From Apoda limacodes (lineage: Eukaryota; Arthropoda; Insecta; Lepidoptera; Limacodidae), in assembly GCA_946406115.1 (NCBI GenBank), contig OX291542.1, forward strand, positions 35,731,321 through 35,795,320: 64,000 nucleotides of DNA. The letters are read 5' to 3'. Under the pieces are notes generated by a model. It was not told the DNA's origin, made no database searches, and saw nothing but the letters and a program-made list of their open reading frames with translations. A program made the translations under genes and the position numbers. How positions within the stretch are numbered: the stretch's first letter is position 1; each line of letters begins with the position of its first letter. Positions 44,170 through 56,605 of the stretch are shown here, piece after piece.

Positions 44170-44424
44170 TTAATGGAAAATGAATGTATTATAAATGCAA
44201 AAGTAACTCTGTCTGCTTGGCTGTCTGCTACCTCTTTATGTTTAAACAACTTTACGGATTAAGATGAAATTTGGTATGGAGATAGTTTGAGGCTCGAGGA
44301 AGGACAAAGGCTACTTGAAAACTTCAAGTGTGAGTCGGTTTTTTTTCTATAATTACGAAGTTGCCGTTTAAGTCCTACACCGATAGCCGAATTTAGGGCG
44401 GGTGAAACCGCGGGCAAAGTCTAG
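44170..44424 (+). mobile_element. Short nonautonomous Helitron-like element
   Basis: It has 'gtattataaatgcaaaagtaactctgtctgc', 'gatgaaatttggtatggaga', 'cgaggaaggacaaaggctac' and the tail 'gggcgggtgaaaccgcgggc' then AAAGTCTAG|T. The start is not sharp. Confidence 0.7.
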
Positions 44425-44462
44425 TACAATATAAATATAATCTTACATAGAAATATACTTTT

Positions 44463-44913
44463 AAGGGTTCCGTACCCGAATGGTAAAAAACGGGACCCTA
44501 TTACCAAGACTCCGCTGTCCGTCCGTCCGTCCGTCTGTCACCAGGCTGTATCTTATGAACCGTGATAGTAAGACAGTTGTTATTTTCACAAAAGATGTAT
44601 TTCTGTTGCTGCTATAACAGCAAATAGTAAAAAACAGAATAAAATAAATATTTAAGGGGCTCGCTTACAACAAACGTAATTTTTTTGCTCGATATTGATA
44701 AAGGCAACAGGTAGACGCTTGAAATATTCACAGAATATTAAGTTATATTAATATATTTACTTTAAAAATATGTAAATAATTAAATTAAAATAAAACAAAT
44801 ATTTAAGGGGGGCTCCCATACAAGAAACGTGATATTTTTTGCCGTTTTTATAGATAATGGTGTGGAACCCTCCGTGCGCGAGTCTGACTCGCACTTGGCC
44901 GATCTTTTTCTTT
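44463..44913 (+). repeat. GGGTTCCGTAC-family repeat, complete plus copy with internal duplication
   Basis: Head 'aagggttccgtacccgaatgg', tail 'gcgcgagtctgactcgcact' then TGGCCG. It is longer than the 41459 copy because the phrase 'ataaatatttaagggg.ctc.c.tacaa.aaacgt' occurs twice (about 44645-44675 and 44797-44830). Confidence 0.8.
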
Positions 44914-46374
44914 CTTTCTATGACACCGTAAAGGTTAGTGTCTGAAGAAAATATATCAATAGATCGTTCTAAGATTGCCGTTTGTACGTTTATAGTAAAT
45001 ACAGTTTTTATGTTTGTTTTTTTTCAATAAAGTGTTTTTTGAAGTGAAAACTTCTGTAGCGGCGCTGTGCACTTTATTTTTTGGTATGGGTGAAAGATGT
45101 TAAACTCGCGTCAGGTCACGTGTCCTGATCGAACATTCATATAAAATTCGTAAGAAGGAACTCGCGTCAGATTTATTTACATTAGGATAGTTTTTGTGAT
45201 GGGTAAAAAATGATCGTCAGACGGAAATCCTAATGCCACGCCTATTATAATTTTTATTTTTAGTACGTATACGGCGATTATGAGTAGTACACGGAGGTTG
45301 GATACGTGTTTACACTTCTGCCAGCACTCCCGGAGTGCAACTTTTTTTTATTTATCATACATGCCATATATATATATATATATATAAATATATATATATA
45401 TGGCTACATCATCAATGTAAATACATAATTGTATTTCTATTGGTCAGGCTTCTGCCTCGATACCGCAATTGGTAGAGCACTTCAGGTCAATGATTTAAAT
45501 ACATCTTTGCTATGAAAAATATATTTACATCAAAATACAAATTAATACATACAAATACTTTATTATTTATGTTTGCGTTTTTTATATTATTATAACTGCA
45601 TCTATACATGTCTCACATTGTTTAACAAGATCAACACTTTGTTGCCAAAACATTAGTGTAGCAATAAAAGCGATGTTGTTTGAACAAGAGCAGTAACAGT
45701 TTGCTCCAGCGGCCGTTACCGTTTGCTCAGTGTTGCAAGTTGTTTAAAACTACGTATCACTTACACCTACCTACATAAGGAAATGTTTCTGAAAAAGATT
45801 CCTTACGCGTTTTAAAACTAATTATTGATACTTTGAGAGTAATATAGAACATTTGTGCCCTAAAAACAATATTACGCCGTGGTATAGTTACATCGTGGTA
45901 TTAAGTACCTACATCGTGGACGTCTAATAGACGATAGTGGCATATTTATAATTTCTTATGTTACAGCATACAAGGACGTCCATGATTAACTTGTGACGAG
46001 ACTTGACGTGAAAAAAATATGAAAGCGTCCATTGATAAGTTACCTCGTGCTGTGACTAAGTGCAAAGTGAAAAAATAAACTGCTAAAAGGAGATACTTAA
46101 AATTTCTTTATAAAATCATTGCGTTAGGTTGTAAATATTGAAAAAGATAGATAAACAAGACCTCGTAGCGGACTATTGATCATAAGTTAAATTTTATAAA
46201 ACCTTTTTAAAATAGAACTATAAGAATAAATTCTTGTTTGACAAAATTTCATGTAGTTACTGATATATCTAAATTATAAATAAAAAAATAGCCAAATTCA
46301 CAAACACTTGTCACAAAAAGCTTACCTCACAAAACTTTTTGAGTAAGGGTTTCTAATAGCATTTACGAAGCCGA
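44914..46374. other. No gene; simple repeat and a tRNA-like fragment
   Basis: 45365-45401 is (AT)n. 45454-45497 reads GCCTCGATACCGCAATTGG then TAGAGCAC, like a tRNA acceptor strand and D-arm, with no T-arm: a tRNA pseudogene or SINE head fragment. The rest is AT-rich. Confidence 0.35.
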
Positions 46375-46450
46375 TAGCTTCATCAGTACCTTAGTAATGT
46401 CGATGTGGGTGCACGTGTGCTTACTAAAGAGGACCATAAACGTCACTTAC
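46375..46450 (+). repeat. Local motif family, copy D
   Basis: 'gcttcatcagtaccttagtaatgtcgatgtgggtgcacgtgtgctta' resembles 48215-48275 ('aagttcttagcacacgtaggaatgtcagtttgggcggacatgtgccta'). Confidence 0.35.
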
Positions 46451-46869
46451 CTATTTTAAGCGTGATCACATAAGATTGAACTTTGCACAGCACGTTTTAT
46501 GTTACGCGCAGTACGACACGTTTTTGGCTGGTTTTTGTTTTCATGTTTTTAATTTTTTTTTATCTGAGCTTTACAGAAATTCTGGCCAAATTTTCTTTTA
46601 GTGTTGAATAATACCTAATTACCGTATTAGGTAAGTACATAGTAGTATAATGTGGACGTCCTTCAATTGATAAAATCAATAGGTAATGTCAATCAAATAT
46701 AAAGTGAATAATATATTTAGGACTCGAATATTACCTGCAACTACAACTTAGAGTATTTTTAATATCTTCTACAAACATTTTCTTGCGTAAAACAACTCAC
46801 AAAGATATTTCACACTAGTGTAACAGAATTCCCCAGAAGATCAAAAAAGTGTTCGTAGTCCACATTAGA

Positions 46870-47005
46870 CATGTCAGTGCCAGCGACGAGTACTTAGGTA
46901 CGACTGTCCATTTCGTGACCCGGTGTCGCTGTCTTGTATGATACGTGACGGAGTGGACGGTAATGTGGGAATTACCCACGCACAAGGTAATGTTCAAAAC
47001 GTGAC
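46870..47005 (+). repeat. Local motif family, copy A
   Basis: Core phrases: 'tccatttcgtgacccggtgt', 'cgctgt', 'acgtgacgg', then GGTAATGTGGGAATTACCC and 'acgcacaaggtaatgttcaaaacgtg'. The last part contains the palindromic pair GGTAAT/ATTACC. Confidence 0.5.
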
Positions 47006-48239
47006 AGAATATTCTACAAACCTATTATCCTATATTTATCCGTGTGAATTTTATTTTTTAGTTTTTATTTTTTCCAACGCGGTTCTATTCTAAAAAGCCT
47101 TTCAAGAATAGCTCTATAAAAGGAAAAAATCCCATATTTATAGTTTAACAATAATCACACTTGGAATGTTCATGTTCAAGCAGAAAAAAATTGTTAATTA
47201 ATTATTGCATAACTAACGAAAAAATCGCGATAAAGATTTTTGACGGCGGATTATTGTTCATGAATCTATCCAGTAAGTATTTCATTTCTTAATTTTCATA
47301 TTCAAGATGTTTAATTTATTTTTACTGTTAGTGCCCGAAGTGGGCAGGGCTTGCTCAAGACAGAGTACCCTTTCTTAGCTGTATTTTCGGCCCTTTGGGC
47401 AAATTATAAGTATTGGTTCTACGGTTCCGGGAGTAGAAACTTTTTTTTAGGAAATTTCGTCTCCTATTCGAATCTTTTTCGAATCGAGATTTCAAAAATG
47501 TTGATTAGTTTTTGGGATATTTGCATAATTTTTTTTTTAAAAATCATCTAGACACGATTCCAAATCGAATGACACCTCTTTGATATTTTTCCGAGACTGT
47601 TAAAAACAGTTGAAACAAAAAAACTCTTGTTGACTAGACCATATATGTTTAAAATAAGAGTAATAAAGCGTTTTTTTGAGTAGCAATAGTACTATCACGC
47701 ATTATGTCATTAAAATATTCAAAAACTATTACTTCAAGTCTTTTTCTAGGTATGTCAAATTTACATCAAATAGTTGAAAAAAAATATATTTGGAGTCTAT
47801 AATGTTTAAAAAAATATAATTTCGAATGAAATTTAAATTTCAAAGCACGTGTGACAGAGTGACGATTGCAAGACTATTTTCAATAAAGTCGTATCGTATT
47901 TTTACGATTTTCTGTAAATAATATGTTAATGCAAATGTACGAAATTAATTTCAAGCACCGATATTTATTTTAAGATAGAATTAATACCTATAAGTATATG
48001 CACTTAGTTAAGAAATCCATTTTGTAGTTTATTGTTTTTTGCTCATTGTATATATTACATTTATACAATCCATTTCTTATTATAGACAAATAATTGTCAT
48101 TCTTTGAATCTTTTATTCATCACTTGGATAATATACCCGAGTCTCATAAAACGAAGGTTTTATTGCAATCCAACCAAAATCTCAGAGTTTTCAGGGTTTT
48201 TCATGAGATTTACAAAGCTGATGAAGTTCTTAGCACACG
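47006..48239. other. AT-rich, no gene
   Basis: 47330-47560 has a GC-richer start and a 66-codon frame with no motif. The sequence 'cgattccaaatcgaatgacacc' nearby looks like repeat debris. Confidence 0.35.
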
Positions 48240-48372
48240 TAGGAATGTCAGTTTGGGCGGACATGTGCCTACCTAATGGCATCCATTTGTGACCCGGTAT
48301 CGCAGTTCGAACGTGACGGTCCAGGAGGGAATGTAAAGTGATGCGGACGTACCAGGTAACGTTAAATACGTG
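48240..48372 (+). repeat. Local motif family, copy B
   Basis: 'catttgtgacccggtatcgcagttcgaacgtgacgg', then 'gaatgtaaagtgatgcggacg' and 'caggtaacgttaaatacgtg', aligned with 46870-47005. Confidence 0.5.
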
Positions 48373-49557
48373 TCTGCGCCGCGCGAAATTAGGTACGTTG
48401 TAAACTACCCATGTGTGTCAATTTAAAACATTTTAATACTGTCTGAAAAGCAATATTATACGTGCTCGTTTTTTGTTTTTATTACTTTTTAACTCATGTT
48501 GGAATAAATAAGTGTAAATTAGGAACTGAATATGACTGAGTACTTTGTTTGTTAACTCTAAAGCAGATGTGGTCACGATTAACAAATTACATCGTAAATT
48601 TTTAATCATTAATTGTTATTAAATTCAGGCTAACGATGTTCCTCGCGCTGTTGTACTATCATAGCGTATAATAACTACTAATAGTGAGCGAACTTCTTTG
48701 TCTCGGCGCAAAATGCCGTCAAGCGTCTAGACACTTAAACTGTATCTGGGTTGTCACAAAAAAATGCAACTACGCTCCTACATATTGAAATGTTTGTATG
48801 TTCAAATTAATGAATGTGTTTGTGCCTACATTAATCAGTCAGTTTCTTTTTGTCTCGCCCCCCCCCCTTGTGTGGGGAGTCGTTGTTTCATATTCGTATT
48901 CAAGTTCTGTAGTTAATCTCTGATACCTATTTTGCAAGTTATTAGCTTTCAACGGTTTAAAAAAATGTGTCTTCAACTTTTTAACTGTAAGTTTTTAAAA
49001 TCTGAAAAAGTCAAAATAATATAACTTCATTAATATTTCCAACGAATTTTTTTTTTGAATAAAATAGTTTAAATTTTTTCAAATATCTACAATTTTCAGT
49101 TTTTAATAATAATATACTCATACTACGGCACCCTATATGACTGCATGTACGACACGCATTTGGCCGGTTTTTTGACCTCCTTTTTATTAGGTTTTTTATG
49201 GGATTTCAACAATGTTCAAGCAGTAAATAAATAGACAAAATCAATGTCGAATCAGCGCAAACATATTATTTTAAACATACCTATTTATTTGTCATTAAAT
49301 TACTTTTCTAGATCATTACAGTCAAGTTACCTATAATCTAGCCAAATTTCAACGTCGTAGGCATGGAGACCTACTAGCAGTGCCTATAACTTCGATCTAT
49401 TGATAGCTCGTACCTACAAGAAATAAACATCCTGATTGCAGCGCTACCTACCAGGTACAATTGTGAATCTAAAGCGCAAAACACACAGAAGGGGCATAAG
49501 GTGCGGGCATGGTGCGGGCGCGGTGCAGGCGTGGCACGGATGCGACATTAAATTACA
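48373..49557. other. No gene; GGGTTCCGTAC-family tail fragment at 49119-49178
   Basis: 49119-49178 has 'tactacggcaccctatatgactgcatgtacgacacgcatttggccggtttttt', a tail remnant. 48858-48867 is a C-run. 49490-49545 repeats 'ggtgcgggc/ggcatggtgcggg', a short GC-rich tandem. Confidence 0.4.
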
Positions 49558-49933
49558 CAACTTCTCTTGAGGGAAGTTATTATAATAGTTCCAAAAATCA
49601 AAATCGCTAAATTTGCGTTTTCTCTACGTTTTGAGACCCGGAGATATATTCTTACAGTGATGTCTGTGTGTGGGCGTGTGTGTGGGTATATATGTATGTA
49701 TGTTACCTTTTTTTTTGTCCCTCGATATCTCAAGAACCAATGTACCAAATTGCTCCCGTGACCATAAATCAATCGATACGCCACATCATGACTTAGATCT
49801 GAAAAGATTGTGAGCAAAATCAGTTCAGCGGTTTGTTTTTTATCGCTAAAAAACTGACTTTTTTTACAGACGCAATAATAATCTTCAAGTATAAATTCTC
49901 AAATATAAAAAAAATTATTCTCAAGAGAAGTTG
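49558..49933. mobile_element. 376-bp MITE with 14-bp perfect TIRs
   Basis: CAACTTCTCTTGAG at 49558-49571 and the exact complement at 49920-49933. It contains (TG)n-rich 49660-49700. Open frames on both strands cross it but have no motifs. A target duplication is not evident. Confidence 0.75.
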
Positions 49934-50113
49934 CTCGTGCGGTACTTGCTACCGAACTAATTGTTTTACGTATTATGTTTGCGGTGATTTAATTTAGGTA
50001 GGTAGTAGGTACTGTAGAGGTTACCAAGCAGAAAAACCTAGTACTATAGCGGTTCTAAGAACCTTTTGGCGAGAGCAAATCGGTGTAAGTAAATAGTCTT
50101 ATAGAAAAGCAGA

Positions 50114-51134
50114 AAACATTTACAACGCCCCGAAGTGGCGCATTTACATCACCATGTTATTGTATAATGTTGCTGTAGCGGCGTCAAGCGTGGCCTTATG
50201 GCAATTTAGTAGTGACCTAAATGCAATTTTAATACCTTTTGTCACTATACTAGTGATCATAGTTCCTTTAAATCACTACTATGATGATGTAGTAGTCACC
50301 TGGACACTATTATGGTCCAGTTCGGTACTGTAGCGGTTATCGAGGTTCCTGTACATTGCCATATCTATCATTCTTCATTCGTTCAATCATTCAATCATTT
50401 TTCAATTGTTTTAAAGTTATGGGCCTCCACCTGTAGAATGATATGCGGAGGAAATTTTATTGATAAACTAGGGTTAGGTTCGTACAGAATTTTTAATGCG
50501 CCCCCCGAATTATTGACTTTAATTAAGTAAAATATATGTTTTTAAAAATAAATAAATCAGAGACACCATTACGAAGCAACGACCGGACAACGAACCGTCC
50601 ACAATATAGGTCCCCTTCATTATAGTAAAAAATAGGGTACCTTAAATCCAGTGTATTATTTTGTTTAGATGATAACATATTTTATGTTGGAAAAGACATA
50701 AAAATTAAGTTCTTCGCAAAACAAAGAAAAATGGTCGTCCTAAAAAAGACACTCACCGACCGCCTTAATTCAAAGTACTGTATTTGCAATACACATGTTC
50801 AAATTTGGTACAAAAGGGAAACATCAAACACAATTATATAACATTTCGGTAATATAACATTATTTTATAGTGACTGGTATAGGTCCAGAATTCAGGCACT
50901 ATATAAGAAACTTAAAAGGTGTTATAGTACGGTTACACCAATTATTCGGCATCTTTGGCACCAATATAGTGCGCTGGGCTATACTAGTGTTTTTGTAACA
51001 TATAAAGAGCAGATTTGTTTTATAAAAGACAATTTTAATACTTTTAAAGTGCTAAATATCTTTAACAGTTGTAATTGGTGTCCTTTATAGTGCTTGCTAG
51101 AAACGGTTGTATAAAATGGCGATGTAAATGTTTA
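50114..51134. mobile_element. Candidate 1-kb nonautonomous DNA element
   Basis: AAACATTTACAACGCC at 50114-50129 is matched in inverse by GGCGATGTAAATGTTT at 51118-51133 (one mismatch). Inside are several 'tatag.gg/ccactata' phrases. No transposase. The duplication is unclear, so the boundaries are tentative. Confidence 0.35.
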
Positions 51135-52360
51135 TATCACCCTCTTATAAATTATTTTAGCTTTATAAGTTTATAGAGCCAAATTATCATATGAAACGCT
51201 TTTTCCCAACAAGCTATCCCCACAGACACTTGTATACAACTTTAATAAAGCTATTTAGAGATATAATTTTATTTAAAGGACCCTTTTGCTGGTTGGGTTA
51301 CGACCTCTCGATAGGTTAAAAGAAAGTAGAAATGCTAGCGAATGTCTTATCGCAGTAAATACTTCATAGTGATATTACGGAGCTGTAAGAGACGGTGTCA
51401 GATAGTTTTGAATAAAAACAATCGGACCCCGGGGTTGTCCCTTTTGTCCATGAGATGACATTCAAGTGTGCAATATAGACGCGGAAAGTCTTGTCAATTT
51501 GTAGGGCCGAGTCTTGTTTTTTACAAGGAAGACCTAAGGTATCATAGTGTCAGACACTCCGTTGTAAAATATCTGATAGAAGCTCTTATAGGTTGATTAG
51601 ATTAGACCAACAATTGTAACGCACGAGCAAACTGATAATGAGCAATGAAGGACGCCCCTGGGAACCGATAAAATTAAAAGCTAAGTGTTATCTTTGTATA
51701 AAGTTATTTTAGAATCGGATAATTAATATAATGTTAGTCACCTCAGATAAAAATAGAACAATAAGAAAATATAAAAGATTTCCCTAATTCACTTGGTTTC
51801 CATTAAGCAGATAGATCCCGTACTTAGAGGTATTTTATAGTGAAAGCAGCATTACGCCCCCGCTAGCTGCAGTACCTAGTTACACCTACACACCGATTCT
51901 TATCGTTTGGAAATTGATGAAATCGCAATTTTCTATCATTTCTGCTGTAAGACGTCGACAAACATCCGAATACTGCAATTGTTAACTGTGTCCCATCTTT
52001 TATTAGCGATAACGACACGCGTCACGAGACAGCACCCTTGCGCACTGGTGGTCGGACAGAAATAGGAGTCGGGAGTCCCCGCCCTGGACCGCACCGTACC
52101 TCATCGTTGCCCTGTCCAGACAGCCGAATTACCTCACTATTAGTAGTTATTAGGCTATGGTACTGTATACATAAGTGGTGGAGCGCCAACGGGAACTTTA
52201 TCCCCAATTTGATTTCCTAAAAATGCTGAAACACGTTATTCTTGACGTTACACGACAAATGGTACACATACAACGTCTGTCTTCATTCTTGGCCAATTCA
52301 TAATTACGTGAATCGTCATAACTCGAGTATAGTAAGATCGGTTTTTTTTTTTTAAAAAAA
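51135..52360. other. No gene recognised
   Basis: A GC-rich patch at 52020-52130 opens frames on both strands but shows no motif. Confidence 0.4.
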
Positions 52361-53436
52361 AACCTGAAGTTTTCTGATTTGAAAGGCTTTAGGAATAAAA
52401 ATCCGAAAAATAGGATGAAAAAAAACATTTCCATTTCTGGCTTACTGTGACGTCCCATCGAAAAATAACTTGTACAAAAATTGTAGGTCTAGCAAAAATC
52501 TACAACTTTTTGCCGTAACCTCAAAGTTTTCGAGATATTTGTAAATAATCCCTTTTTTTATTATTTCTTGGTTTTTTATGTTTTGGGTTTGCTAAATTTC
52601 ATGGAACTAGAGGATACAATTCGCGGCGCCTCGCGGCGTGATTCTACAAACGAATATCCCGCCGCTAATCGTATTCTCTTAACTTCAAAATACATATATA
52701 TAATAACCGAAATATTTTTGAAATTAAAATATTGAGCCGTTTCATCGACAGCCATTCATTTCGTTTATTTAGCAAAATACATAGGTGTAGCCAGTTTATT
52801 AAAAATTTGATTAATAGGTTGCACTTTTTTAATAATTATTTAACAAAAAAATTGTTGTACAAAGTAAAAATTATCGATTATTCAATTTTTTTTCAGTTTC
52901 AAAGTGTGTTTTAACAGGACGACCATAAAATGCTTTTTTTTTTTAATTCAAAAGTATAGTTTTAGATTAATAAAATGAGCCTTATCTGAATATAAAAAGA
53001 ATTTTTAAATAATTTTAAATAAAGCATACACTCTTCGGCCTCCTGAAACCATAAAACATAAATGTCTCGGAAAAGGCTTAATATTTTAATATAAGTTTTT
53101 TTTTTAATTATGTGTATTTAGATGATTACTTTCTTAGTTTCATGAAAATCAAATAGTTTTAGGCGGCTGAAAAATAAAAAACCTAGAAAAAGTTAAAAAA
53201 CGAGTTATTTGCAAATAATTTAAAAATTTTTTAGCTTATGGTAAAAGTGTATTCTACAAAAGTTGTAGATTTTTACTAGACCTACAATAGAGGTTATTTT
53301 TCGATAGGAAGTCACAGTAGCCAGAAATTTGTACCATTTCTCGGAGGCATCTAGGCATCGGGAACATTTTACGGATTTTTATTCCAAATGTAACTGTAAA
53401 CTTTTTAAAATCAATAGAGAAATAAAGTTTCAGGTT
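52361..53436. mobile_element. Foldback-type element with long diverged inverted arms
   Basis: The left arm (52361-52580) and right arm (53165-53436) are inverted copies sharing 'aacctgaa', 'ggaataaaaatccg', 'atttctggct.actgtgac', 'tcgaaaaataac', 'attgtaggtctag', 'aaaaatctacaactttt' and 'ggttttttat'. The spacer of about 585 bp contains 'cgcggcgcctcgcggcg'. No coding potential. Confidence 0.75.
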
Positions 53437-55071
53437 TTAATTTTTTGTTACCAAACGGGATTCCGATTGGACTAGTAATGAAACAAAGGAACTAAATTCT
53501 TAAGACATTGTCAGTTAGGTAGGTAAATTTTATATCAGTGGACGAAAATTTTTGAACGTGACAGTACTGCAGTAACTGCGAAAGTGTTAGTAAGTGTTAA
53601 TACTGAAACTATTTATACCATGTCATGAAGATTTTACGAAAATGTGAAATGCCCGGCCGCAGCACTGCGCGCCCGGCTTCGCGGTCGCAAGTTGCGGTGG
53701 CGGGGCTGGGGTAACGTCAAACGGTCTAGAGCTTGAATATCCCGGACTTAAACATTGCAGCTTTAGTGACAGGTAGTTATCTAAGTCCATTTCGTAACCT
53801 ATTTCTGCTGGAACGTGCGGAACGTCCGAGGTAATGTGGGGCATTATCCACTCACAAGATAATGCAAGAAACGTGTAGGAAGGAACGCTCTGAACTGAAG
53901 GTTTATGGCGTGCTTAAGGGTATAAGTTATTTTTGTATCAAATCTAAAATATGCTGAATATTCTTTACGTTTAAACTAAATTATTGCAAACTGATTCGGA
54001 GTTCTAATTATACGGTTTAATATAATGTTGTTATATTATTTTTTAATCCTTATAAATACTTATACGAAATACACATATAAAAGGTGAATAGGTGTTCATG
54101 CAACTGTCTCGAAATGAAGGTCACTATAATATGATATTCATAATAGCATGGCGCGAGAATTAAAATACTAATTTGAACAGTTGCATAGAAGATTTTTATT
54201 TACGACTGAGAATATAGAACATTCTGCCCCTTTAAAATTCTTTGTAGCATTTTTCATATAAAAGATTATAACGTGCTATAATAGCTCTCTGCGTAATATT
54301 TAGAGGTGTAAATTTCATGTCGCTGTCTGACGTGGACATATTGAATGATCAATAAAGTTTTGTTTTTGCGTAATTATGTATATTTTTTTTCCCGCCTTTT
54401 GCTGCGCACTGAAAATGACGCTGTTTTCGAGACAGTGCACATGGAAGTTTATATATTGGTGCCTGTGCGCCTTGTTTCTATATAACTAATATTTCTTTAT
54501 GCGTGTAAATATTTTGGCTATACGTTAGTTTTTTTTTGTTTTGGTGGAATCCATTATGTAACTAACCCCCCCAAAGAACACATATACTTGCTACCCTTAA
54601 CGTACCTACTTAACTAACCAGTATGGATTTAAAAGATTATAAGACAATATGAACACGAAACTTGAAAATTGAAGTATAAATTTATCGAAGGTTTGGCTAT
54701 GTGATCGTCTGAGTGGTAGGACCTAATTGTGTAACGCAGGTTCTTTAAGAGAAAGACTGAAACACCGTTCTAGTAATGAAAATAGTATCCTCTACCCCTA
54801 TGCGCTTTTTATTTTTCTAAAAAAAATAAAAAGGCGGAAAGCTCCACCCAGCGCTTCCCACGGTACGTGTCCATACCGAGGCTAACTTAGCGCACATCCC
54901 CCGTAGGAGTAGAGGTGTGAAATCATAAATGGTATAACCATTAAATTATCGTTGCAGCCGAAGCTGAAGACCGAAGTCTTAATATGTAGTTTCAGGAACA
55001 AATCCTTGTGCGTGCATAGCACAAACACTCAGCCTTAGGCCAAAGAGTGTGACATCCGTTCGCACAGACAC
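53437..55071. other. Mostly unassigned; includes motif family copy C
   Basis: 53765-53875 is copy C of the local motif family ('tccatttcgtaacc', 'gaacgtgcgg', GAGGTAATGTGGG, 'cactcacaagataatgcaagaaacgtg'). 53640-53720 and 54830-54920 are GC-rich without motif. Confidence 0.4.
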
Positions 55072-55270
55072 AGCCATGACATTGTCAAGAGAGCACGCCT
55101 CGTGTTAAGCACACTCCGAAGAGCAGGACGCAATAAAACCCACTGAACCATTTGTGTAGTAGGTAATAATTATTATTTACCAATGGATCAGCCATGGAAT
55201 TCACCAAGAGGGCACGCCCCATGCTTAACACACTCCGAAGAGCAAGACGCAATAAGCCCCACTGCATCCA
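55072..55270 (+). repeat. 118-bp tandem duplication
   Basis: 'agccatg' starts at 55072 and 55190. Both copies share 'gagcacgcc/gggcacgcc', 'cacactccgaagagca' then GGACGCAATAA, and 'cccactg'. Confidence 0.75.
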
Positions 55271-55510
55271 TGTAACTTCAGTCGTAGATTATAAATGATA
55301 TATTTCGGTTTTCAAGCCGGCGTCCACACCATACATGATCAAGGATTCATAAACAGGTTAAATGTATAGGTATATTACCAGTCCAAGTACGAAGAATTAT
55401 AGTTTATTTGATCGATTAACGATAGAATAAGTGTGAGTTATATTATTTATGTAATATTCAGTATCGCAGATTTTTAGGAATTTAGTCGCGAACCAAATAT
55501 GATTCCATGA

Positions 55511-56605
55511 GTTGTTACCAGTCGCGTAGGTGAAGTATCACTGTCGCCTTCGCGTAATCAGCGTCCGACTCCCCACAACTTGGCAACGGTTTACGTGTCA
55601 ATTTAAATAAAGCAACAATTGCCTTCTTTCGCAGTTTTTCGACTCTGACAGACAGCTCGGGGCAAGGACCTTTACCCTTCTACACTGTGTAATCTGTTGT
55701 CGTCGTTCAAGTCGCTCGGCACTGAACTCACATTCGTATTTGACCCAAACAAACGGATCGAAACGTTAGGCGAGAGATGTTCAAACCGTCTGTGAGCTCA
55801 GCCGATGTAACTTGAAGCCACTAACGAATGTTAACGATAAACATTCTGAGAGACCAGTAGGTTTTAAGCTTCCGATCCCCGGGCATGCCTCCATTTCATC
55901 TCCTTGTCTCCTCTTTACTTTACTCAGGTGAGGCCTTTGTACCTGTGTAATATAGAAGCATTATAAACGATCAAACCTCAGAAGCAACGTCCATCACTAA
56001 TACAAGCAAAGGAGTCGCATTCCAATATTCAAATCGCTACAAGACTTCTCCCTATTTGGTGTCACCAGCCGCGTAGGTTAAGTATCACTGTCGCCTTCGC
56101 GTAATCAGCGTCCGACTCCCCGCAACATGGCAACGGTTTACGTGTCAATTTTAATAAAACAACAATTGCCTTCTTTCGCAGTTTTTCGACTCTGACAGAC
56201 AGCTCGGGGCAAGGACCTTTACCCTTCTACACTGTGTAATCTGTTGTCGTCGTTCAAGTCGCTCGGCACTGAACTCGCCTCCGTATTTGACCCTAACAAA
56301 CGGATCGAAACGTTAGGCGAGAGATGTTCAAACCGTCTGTGAGCTCAGCCGATGTAACTTGAAGCCACTAACGAATGTTAACGATAAACATTCTGAGAGA
56401 CCAGTAGGTTTTAAGCTTCCGATCCCCGGGCATGCCTCCATCATCTCCTTATCTCCTCTTTGCTTTACTCAGGCGAGGTCTTTTTACCTGTATTGTATAG
56501 CAGCAGTATAAGCAATCAAACATAAGAAGCAACATCCATCGCTTATTCAAGCAAAAGAGTCGCATTCCAATATTCAGATTACTACAACACTACCACCTTT
56601 TATTA
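55511..56605 (+). repeat. Tandem 547-bp duplication, two highly similar units
   Basis: Unit 1 55511-56057, unit 2 56058-56605; GCGTAGGT anchors are 547 bp apart. Long identical runs include 'tatcactgtcgccttcgcgt', 'acagacagctcggggcaagg' and 'gatgtaacttgaagccacta'. Differences are scattered substitutions and small indels. GC content is above the surroundings. No ORF over 60 codons and no RNA motif recognised, so it could be a satellite dimer or a doubled structured repeat. Confidence 0.9.
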
